Shown here in pieces: positions 1 to 8,600 of a DNA stretch of 60,422 bases; within the stretch, counting starts at the first letter, position 1, and the number at the start of each line of letters is the position of its first letter. The stretch lies in assembly GCF_024494465.1 (NCBI RefSeq), contig NZ_JAETXM010000020.1, forward strand, positions 1 to 60,422, in the 5' to 3' direction. The notes beneath the pieces were generated by a model that was given only the letters and a program-made list of their open reading frames with translations, was not told where the DNA came from and did no database searches. The position numbers and the translations under genes were made by a program. The stretch is from Bacillus sp. V3B (GTDB taxonomy: Bacteria > Bacillota > Bacilli > Bacillales > Cytobacillaceae).

Positions 1-37
1 AAAAAAAGAGCATCTGAATGAGGTGCTCTTTTTTTCA
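1..37. terminator. Bidirectional terminator hairpin
   Basis: An inverted repeat (AGAGCA...TGCTCT with a short AT-rich loop) is flanked by an A run on the left and a T run on the right. It lies directly after the csfB stop codon (minus strand) and can also end transcription entering from the left edge. Confidence 0.7.
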
Positions 38-238
38 TTAAGAAAAAATTTCCGGTGTTGTAATCTTTTTTAATTTTTGTAAATAATACTTGTACTTAGG
101 ATCATGTGTATCAGTAACAATCATATCTCTTTCACAATCACTGCAAATAAACGATGTATATAAATGTATCCCCTTCAATTTGTTTTCCTCACAAACGACA
201 CATTGCTCTCCTCTTTGTTCTTCTGTTAATGAGTCCAA
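38..238 (-). CDS. csfB: Anti-sigma factor CsfB/Gin
   Basis: Small zinc-binding anti-sigma factor that in B. subtilis inhibits sigma-G in the forespore before engulfment ends. The product has two Cys-x-x-Cys pairs (CVVC and CSDC) around a GIHLYTSFIC core and a TPEIFS-like tail, all as in CsfB (64 aa). An ATG at 253 is in frame, but a GGAGGTG ribosome site lies inside those first codons. The TTG at 238 is therefore the likely start, giving 66 aa. A sigma-F type promoter lies just upstream (260-288). The gene is divergent from the neighbouring decarboxylase gene. Identity is strong by motif and memory of the family; the role is inferred from homology. Confidence 0.88.
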   Translation of the reverse strand: MDSLTEEQRGEQCVVCEENKLKGIHLYTSFICSDCERDMIVTDTHDPKYKYYLQKLKKITTPEIFS

Positions 239-259
239 TTTGTTCACCTCCATATCCCT

Positions 260-288
260 ATTTTGCCCAATATTGAATTACTGTATAC
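260..288 (-). promoter_or_regulatory. Sigma-F/G type promoter of csfB
   Basis: On the minus strand GTATA (288-284) is followed by 15 bp and then GGGCAAAAT (268-260). This fits the forespore consensus GYATA-N15-GGnnAnAnT at every fixed position. It ends a few bases before the csfB ribosome site. csfB is sigma-F dependent in B. subtilis, so site and gene identity support each other. Confidence 0.7.
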
Positions 289-518
289 AATATTTGAAAA
301 ATTCGATCATATAGATTACTTGATTAATATTGTATGTAGACCATTACAAATGTTTGTATGTCTTATTAAATTCTTTTATATAAGAATCGACAGATTCAAG
401 TTTTACTGTTGATGTTATACGCTGTTTGATACAATAAATGAGGAAATAAGAGTTCTTCTTATAAGTAGCTCTCTAATCTACATGTTTAACCATTTTTAAA
501 GTTGAGGTACGGTGAAAA

Positions 519-1961
519 ATGAATCAATCAAGAACACCTTTATATGATCAACTTGTTTTACATACTGCAAAAGAACCCATTTCTCTTCATGTTCCTGGGC
601 ATAAATATGGAATAGTATTTAATGAACAAAAACATGCTTATTTTCGAGAGTTTCTAAAATTAGATACAACTGAGCTAACTGGCTTAGACGATCTTCACTC
701 TCCAGAAGGTGTTATATTAGAAGCAGAGAATCTCCTTTCACAATTATATAGTGTTGAAAGAAGTTTCTTTCTTGTGAACGGTACGACAGTTGGCAATTTA
801 GCAATGATGATGGCCACATTAAAAGAAAATGATGTTGTTCTTGTACAACGTAATTGTCATAAATCTGTGTTAAATGGCATTGAACTAACCCAGGCAAAAG
901 CCGTTTTTCTTGATCCTGTTTTCCATAGTGAGTGGGGTGTAACAGGGGGAGTATCTACAGGGATTATTCAAGAAGCACTTAATAGATATTCAAATGTAAA
1001 AGCCATTATACTGACGTATCCAAACTATTATGGAATAGCAAATGAAAGTGAATTAGAAAAGATTATTAGATTAGCGCATGCAAGATGTATTCCTGTACTT
1101 GTCGATGAGGCACACGGCGCTCACTTTATTAGTGGGGGTTGTTTCCCCAAGTCAGCCTTGCAGCTAGGTGCCGATATTGTCGTGCAGTCTGCTCATAAAA
1201 CATTGCCAGCAATGACAATGGGATCTTTTCTTCATTTTAATAGCAAACTAATTCCTGTTAAGTCTGTAGAAAAATATCTTCGCATTTTGCAATCGAGTAG
1301 TCCCTCTTATCCGATTATGGCTTCACTTGATCTTGCTAGAAGTTATTTAGCCTATTATACAGATGAAGATCATGTTTATCTTGCAGATCAAATCCAGCAT
1401 TTTAAAGAAAAGCTAATGGAACTAGATAGTATAAAAATATTAGGCTATGAGAATAAAGGTGATTTATTAAAAGTCACATTACAGACAACTACTATTTTTA
1501 GTGGATTCCAAATGCAGGCTGCCTTTGAAAAGCAAGGGATATTCACAGAGTTAGCTGATCCTTACAACGTTTTACTTATACTACCTTTATTAAAGGACAA
1601 GCGTGATTTTCCTTTTAATCAAATAATAGAGGGAATAGATCGTTCATTAAAAAATGTAAAGCATAAAAAAAAGATGGTAAAAATAGGAGACTACAAGCCG
1701 ACGATTTCGACATTAGCTATTAGCCATGAGGAAATGAAACAATCGAAGATAAGAAAGGTTTCTCTAACCGATGCACTTGGAGAAGTTGCAGCTGAAACCA
1801 TTATTCCTTATCCTCCAGGTATACCTTTATTATTTCCCGGGGAACGTATTACATTATCTATTATTGAACAAATTAAATACTTAGTGGAACTAGGTGCAAA
1901 ATTTCAAGGTAGTAAGCATGTTTATCAGAGTCAATTACATATATTCACTAATGAAAAGTAG
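519..1961 (+). CDS. yaaO: Orn/Lys/Arg decarboxylase family protein YaaO
   Basis: PLP-dependent fold-type I enzyme of the Orn/Lys/Arg decarboxylase family; the substrate of the short Bacillus members is not settled. The sequence shows the N-terminal HVPGHKYG motif, a DEAHGAH motif near residues 196-202 that holds the cofactor ring, and SAHKT with the Schiff-base lysine near 227. A C-terminal decarboxylase domain carries PYPPGIPLLFPGE. Length (480 aa) is normal for YaaO. The start has a GAGGT ribosome site 10-15 bases upstream. It lies 21 bp upstream of tmk and probably shares its transcript, as in B. subtilis. Family confident, substrate not. Confidence 0.92.
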   Translation: MNQSRTPLYDQLVLHTAKEPISLHVPGHKYGIVFNEQKHAYFREFLKLDTTELTGLDDLHSPEGVILEAENLLSQLYSVERSFFLVNGTTVGNLAMMMATLKENDVVLVQRNCHKSVLNGIELTQAKAVFLDPVFHSEWGVTGGVSTGIIQEALNRYSNVKAIILTYPNYYGIANESELEKIIRLAHARCIPVLVDEAHGAHFISGGCFPKSALQLGADIVVQSAHKTLPAMTMGSFLHFNSKLIPVKSVEKYLRILQSSSPSYPIMASLDLARSYLAYYTDEDHVYLADQIQHFKEKLMELDSIKILGYENKGDLLKVTLQTTTIFSGFQMQAAFEKQGIFTELADPYNVLLILPLLKDKRDFPFNQIIEGIDRSLKNVKHKKKMVKIGDYKPTISTLAISHEEMKQSKIRKVSLTDALGEVAAETIIPYPPGIPLLFPGERITLSIIEQIKYLVELGAKFQGSKHVYQSQLHIFTNEK

Positions 1962-1982
1962 TTAAAAAGTTGGAGGTTCATC

Positions 1983-2621
1983 GTGAAAAAAGGAATATTT
2001 ATTACAATTGAAGGGCCTGAAGGGGCCGGTAAAACAACTATTATCGAAATGCTTATGGAAAAGTTCCAATCAGAAGGATACCCCATTATTAGTACAAGAG
2101 AACCAGGTGGAATTGACATTTCTGAGCAAATCAGAGGTGTGATTTTAGATAAAAATAATACGGCAATGGATGCAAGAACAGAAGCCTTACTGTATGCGGC
2201 CGCTCGTAGACAGCATTTAGTTGAAAAAGTTGTACCTGCTTTAGAGAAAGGTTATATCGTGTTATGCGATCGATTTATTGATAGTTCACTTGCTTATCAA
2301 GGCTTTGCTCGAGGATTAGGGATTGAAGAAGTGTACTCAATTAATAAATTTGCAATTGAAAATAAGATGCCAGTGGCTACTTTTTATTTTGATATCAATC
2401 CAGAAAAGGGACTAGAAAGAATAAATAAAAATAAAGGAAGAGAAATTAATCGACTCGACTTAGAAAGCCTTGAATTTCATCGCAAAGTGCGTGAAGGATA
2501 TCGGATATTAACTAAGAAATACTGTGATCGTATTATTGAAATAGATGCGTCGCAACCAGTGCAAAATGTATTTGAATCAGTAGCGACTAGTATGATAAAC
2601 ATCATTCAACAAAATGGATAA
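1983..2621 (+). CDS. tmk: Thymidylate kinase
   Basis: Phosphorylates dTMP to dTDP with ATP in the cytoplasm, for dTTP supply. The P-loop [10 protein letters not shown] lies at residues 9-18. The dTMP-binding DRF motif ([13 protein letters not shown]) lies near residue 95, and a basic LID region follows ([12 protein letters not shown]). The 212-aa length is standard. The start is GTG at 1983 behind TTGGAGG. The gene closes the short yaaO-tmk unit and is followed by a strong terminator. In B. subtilis tmk continues into darA-yaaR-holB; here that link is broken by the minus-strand giant gene. Confidence 0.96.
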   Translation: MKKGIFITIEGPEGAGKTTIIEMLMEKFQSEGYPIISTREPGGIDISEQIRGVILDKNNTAMDARTEALLYAAARRQHLVEKVVPALEKGYIVLCDRFIDSSLAYQGFARGLGIEEVYSINKFAIENKMPVATFYFDINPEKGLERINKNKGREINRLDLESLEFHRKVREGYRILTKKYCDRIIEIDASQPVQNVFESVATSMINIIQQNG

Positions 2622-2627
2622 GAAAAA

Positions 2628-2665
2628 GGCGTCTCCATCCTGCTCAGAATGGAGACGCTTTTTTA
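2628..2665. terminator. Terminator between convergent tmk and glucan synthase gene
   Basis: A 10-bp stem (GCGTCTCCAT / ATGGAGACGC) is followed by a T run on the plus strand and by an A-rich flank (AAGAAAAA) that reads as T-rich on the minus strand. It can serve both convergent genes. Confidence 0.88.
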
Positions 2666-2669
2666 TTGG

Positions 2670-5600
2670 CTATAGTTTTAGTTCTACATGATGATCTTGT
2701 CCATCGTCAGATAATTCAATATAGGGGCCTTCCTTTTTGAAATTATCCGAAGATGGGATTTCATGGTCATCTAATTTCAAGTAGAGTTCTTTATTAGATC
2801 TATCTGTTTCATTTTTAACATTGATTATATAACATGTTTTACCAAAGCGATAAGTAGCTGTAAAGCCAGGCCAATCACTAGGAATACGAGGGTCGATATA
2901 AAGTCGTTCTCCACGACGCTTGATCCCAAGAATCCACTCAATTCCAGCCTGATACATCCAGCTTGCAGCACCTGTATACCATGTCCATCCTGCGTGCCCC
3001 TCGTTAGGTACCGCTGTATAAACATCTGCTGCCATAACGTAAGGTTCTCCTACATACTTCCGTACTTCATGATCTGTACGAGTATGATTGATCGGATTTA
3101 GCATGTTGAACAACTCTAGTGCTTTCTCGCCTTGTCCAAGCTGAGAAAAAGCAACAATCCCCCAAATAACACCATGCGTATATTGAGCCCCATTTTCTCT
3201 AATTCCTGGTGGGTATCCTTGAATATATCCAGGACTTGGATCCGTTTTATCAAAAGCAGGGGTTAACAGACGAATGATGGAAAGGTCTCGATCCACTAGT
3301 TCTCGATCGAATGATTTCATCGCTTGAATAGCACGATCCTTTGGAGCCGCCCCAGAGATAACAGACCATGCTTGGGCAATAGCGTCTATGCGACATTCCT
3401 CATTTTCAATAGAACCTAACCAGTTTCCTGTATCTGTAAAGGCACGGCGATACCATTGACCATCCCAACCATACTTATTAAGCGAAATGACTAATTGATC
3501 GTAAGCTTTCTGATAAGCTTTTTTCTTTTCAATATCACCATGTTTTTGACAAATATCCATGAAACGTTGTAACACATCGCAAATAAACCATCCAAGCCAT
3601 ATGCTTTCACCGCGGCCTTTGGCACCGACAAGATTCATCCCATCATTCCAATCACCCACACCCATTAGAGGCAATCCATGTTCACCTATACGTTGTAGTG
3701 CTCGATCAATTGCTCGCAAGCAATGCTCGTAAATGGTACCGGTTTGTGAAGAGCGTTGTGTAGGCTCATAACGTTCGTGTTCACCCTCACCAAGTGGTTC
3801 ACTATAAAGAAATGGTGCTACTTCTTTCAAAATACTTTGATCAGCTGTCTGTTCAATATACCGTGAAGTATTATAAGGCAACCACAGTAAATCATCTGAG
3901 AATAAGGTCCGTATACCTCGTTCTGTCTCTTCATGCCACCAGTGTTGTACATCACCTTCTTCATATTGATGGGATGCGTGTAATAGAATTTGCTTTCTTG
4001 CCATTTCCGGCATCGTGTGTAGCAATGCCAGCGAATCCTGTAATTGATCACGAAAACCGTAGGCCCCTCCTGCTTGATAAAAAGCAGATCTAGCCCACAT
4101 TCGACAGGCAAGAGACTGATATAATAACCAGCCGTTCAAGAGAATATCCATTTCCTGCGATGGGGTTGAAACATGAATCTGATCTAAATGGTGATCCCAA
4201 AAATTGGCTACCTCTTTCAAAGCTTCTTCACAAACAGAAGGTTGGCTATAGTTCTTCACTAAACTTAAGACAGTCTCAGTCGATTCCTCACAGCCAAGTA
4301 GAATATAAATAACCTGTTCGCTCTCACGATTTAGAGTAAGCTTACTCTGAATAGCACCACAAGTTTCGGAGAACGTGCCTGTCCGATAGGATAGATGTAC
4401 ACGATCCATAGCAGCTGGATGCTCAATACTGCCATTTCGGCCGATAAATTCATTACGGTCTGCTGTCCACGATAGTTCTTGAGAAATCTCTGACTTTTCA
4501 TCGGATGGTGACAGTTGAGGATAAATCCCCAAAAAGGCAGTTGCATCTCGGAAAGTCTCCTGATACGTGTTTTGCGCTATCATCACATTTGCTGAATCGT
4601 TCCACTCTGTCACGATATGGGGTGCATTGTTTTGTCTCTGTACACCTAATACCCATTCTGCATAATAGGTTAAAGAAATTTCTCTTTTCTCAGATGTATC
4701 GTTTTGTAATTTTACTCTTATAATTTTTACCGGATCATTCAGTGGAACATAAACAGTCATTTCCTGTTTGATTCCGTTCCTTTCGTGATCAAAACGAGTA
4801 AATCCTCGGCCATGCGTTACCGTATATGGTGCAGATGAATGAGCTGGAGATGGAGTAAGAGACCACACCTCACCGCTGGCCTCATCTCTCACATAGGCAG
4901 TTTCAGTGGGTGGATCGAGCACAGGATCGTTAGACCACGGCGTCAATTTTAATTCACGGCTATTTTTCCACCACGTGTAGCCTGTACCCATCTCAGATAT
5001 AAGACAACCGAATTTAGGGTTGGCAAGGACATTAATCCATGGAGCCGGTAGATGATTTCCATTGTTCATTAAGATTCGATATTCTTTTCCATCAGGAGAA
5101 AATCCACCCCAACCGTTGAAAAATAACCATTCCTTCGTAGCCTCCAACTGTTTTTGTAGCCCAGATACAGGATATTTTTTCTGAGAAGTGCTCGGAATCA
5201 ACTTTTCTGGGAATGTATCCTGAATTTTATTAATCTTAGGCAATCGTATTTGAGCCGCTATACTTGCTCCGCCTGCACGTAATATGACACGAGCAACAGC
5301 CAGCAATAAGTTCGTATCCTCTTGATTCAACTGGTTGGTAGCAATGGCATATACACCGGATAGGCCTTCGCCAAATCGGTCAACACCATGTTCAGCTGCT
5401 CTTTGAAGCGCTTCCTGCAAATTCTGATGATATCCTCCTGCAGACTCATTCAGAATGACAAGTTCGAATGCAATACCAAGTCGGCGTAAGTATTCATGAC
5501 CTGTCAACATCTTGATAATAAACGGCATATTGTTTTGATCTTCTATACGTACAAGTATAATCGGACGATCTCCTGATATGCCAAATGACCAAAGACCTGA

Positions 5601-8600
5601 CTGCCCTTTTGTATTCATTAAAATACTATTTTCTTGATCTTTCCGAAGGGGAGGACGATACAATATATGACCAGCTAATGATTGAAAGTCATTTGCTTCA
5701 CGACTTGTTAAATGTAAATTTCGTAATTCAATCTGTCCTCGGTTCCATGCCATTTGAAAGGTTCGTTCAACTGCTTGATCAGGTTCAAATCTGCGAACAA
5801 TATCAATGGCTTCTTCCTTTGTCTCACTAACTGAGGTAATCGCTACTAATTGGATTTGTTCACCTGGCTTAATACTGATGCGTCGTCTCATCACAAAGGC
5901 TGGATCTGCTACTGATCCTACTTTTCCACGTAAGCGAGTACGGATTCCTTGTGGTTCTGAAAGTTGATGTCCACGACCAATAAAGCTAGACCGATCGGTT
6001 TCGTACTCGATGGATCCGAGTGTATTGCCATCTACCATAAGAGAATGGGCCGACCATAGTGTATGGTCCTTCTGTTCGCGAGGTCTTCTCCCAGCTACAA
6101 GACATCCTGATTTAGTATCAAAGGCTGTACGAATAAAAAGTTTACTAAAAGCTGTATGTGCATCATCAGCAATAGGATTAGCCAAAGCCAATTCAACAAA
6201 GGTCGTAACTTCTAAAACCTTCTTTTCTTGACCTGTGTTTGTCAAAGATATTCGACGAACTTCCGCATCCCATTCGGGTGAAACGCAAATCTCCATACTT
6301 GTTTTCACATCTTCATCACTGCGCATAAAAGTGGCTCTGTCTAACCCAAATTGTACACGTTGATCCGATGATTCCACTTGGCAAGGATTGTATGATGGGG
6401 ACCACAGTTTATCTTTTGTTATATCCCTAATATATACATAGCTACCCCACGGATCCATGACAGGATCTTCTCTCCATCTTGTGATAGACAAGCCTTTGTA
6501 CTTACTTAACCCGCTGCCTGTGTTTGATACTACTGTTGTAAATGCACCATTAGAAAGAACACTAACCTCTGGAACGGTTGTGTCTGGAGATGTATACTCC
6601 CTTAGTGTTGTGACATCTTGTACCACTTTTGTAAATGGATCATGTTCACGTTGCATGGCAGGATGTTTAATTAATTTAGGCCTTTTTGGAATTCTCTCTT
6701 GCAGAAGCAACTCTGCAGAACGCACTTGTTTGTTACGATGGAATCGTTCATACATTGTTTTTGGCAGAAGAAGGTTACTAATCGTAAGCATGCTCATCCC
6801 TTGATGATGCGCCATAAAACTTTGAATGACTTTATGTTGACTTCCTTTAGGTAACCGTTCTGGAGTGAAATCCAGGGCCTCATAAAACCCATACTTGCCA
6901 CGACCATTCAATTGTTCCATTCTTTTTAAGGAATCAAGTGACTTATGTTTAGCGAAAGGTAATGCTAGTATGGTTGCATAAGGTGCAACGACCAGATCTT
7001 GTTCAAGTCCTCTCTTGAAACCAAGTCCTGGTACTCCAAACGCTCTATACTGGTAATTCATCTGATAATCAAAAGCATGGTAACCAGACTCAGAGATACC
7101 GAACGGAACCCCTCGTTGTCGTGCGTATTCAATTTGACGTTCGACGACTCCCTTATAGGTGCTTTCCCATAACGTATTCCGGTATGTACGCATAAACAAC
7201 CATGGCATTAAGTACTCAAACATGGTACCTGACCAAGACAGTAATATAGGACGTTTTCCTGCCTTTGTCATTGTTCGTCCAAGTGCGTGCCAATGGGATA
7301 CAGATATTTGCCCAAGTGCTATCGCAATAAAGCTTGCCTGCCTTGCCTCAGAAGCCATCAGATCATAAAGGACCTCATCACGTTCAAAGCGTTCGGCATG
7401 ATAGCCTAATGAAAATAACTTTGCTTTATGGTCATATAACGGTCGGAAATCTGTCCCTTGAGTTAACTTTTCAATACGATCAAGAAGACGATTAGCACGG
7501 TCCGACCAACTCTTCTTATGAGTCTGTTGGAGACTTTCAGAGATTCCAGGTGTAAGTTCTTCCGAAAAAGCAATATGAAGTGATGGGTCTTGATAAACAT
7601 GACCAGACTGTTTGTCTATTTGATTGTAGGATCTAAGCCACTCTGTTAAACCCTCTTCCACGGTTATAAAACAACCAACTAAGTTACCTGAATCAACTGT
7701 AGATACGTACTTGGGAGATAAGGGCTTTAATGTTGTCGTGTCATACCAGTTGTAAAGATGTCCTTCCCACTTTTCCAACTTTTCAATGGTATCTACTGTA
7801 CGTTCTAACCGTTCAATCAACCCAGGCGTATCAATAAATCCGAAATCCCGAGCTGCCAGTGTACAGGAAAGATACAATCCGATGTTGGTAGGCGAAGTAC
7901 GATGTGCTATACCGTTCGGTGGATCCATTTGTACATTATCTGGCGGTAACCAATTTTCCTTTTCTGTTACATAATCTTCATAAAAAGACCAAACTTGTTG
8001 GGAAAGGTTACGTAACTCCTCCGTTTCCTCGCTAGAAAAGGATACACTCTCCTGTCTGGATGGTTTGTTTAGCCACTGTATAACAAAAGGAGCACAAACC
8101 CATATACCAATAAGTATAAAGCCAATAATCTGTATGATCCTATTATCACTTAAGAATGTTGCAGCCAAAAATAGAAAGACAAGAACATAACCTCCATATA
8201 TACCTAAGAGAGGAGGAGACTCGCTTTGTTCATTGTTACGATCCTCTTCAGCTGAGGCAACCCATTCAAGTAATCGACGTTTAGAGATAAATAATCGATA
8301 TAGGGTCCTGATAATAGCATCCAATAATAAGACACTCTGAAAGGGGAGTGTGATAATGGTAACGAATACCTGTCCTGTTGTGTATAATATACTTCGCGTG
8401 TGCTTATAGACGGCTTGAAGCGTAGCCAATTGACGAAGTACGGGTAAAAATAATGTGGCCAAAACGATAGCAATCCAGCGTAAGGGAGAACTAGGAAGTA
8501 TCGTTAAAGCGAATAAAAGTATAAGAAAAAGAATTGGTGAGAGTAAACTACGGCGGAGGTTGTCTACAATCTGCCAGCGTGTCAATAGAGATAAATCTAT

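Noticed and set aside
3794-4093. Several 60-115-codon plus-strand frames inside the giant gene (for example here and 6457-6804)
   Set aside because: They are antisense shadows of a long, somewhat GC-richer gene, without ribosome sites.
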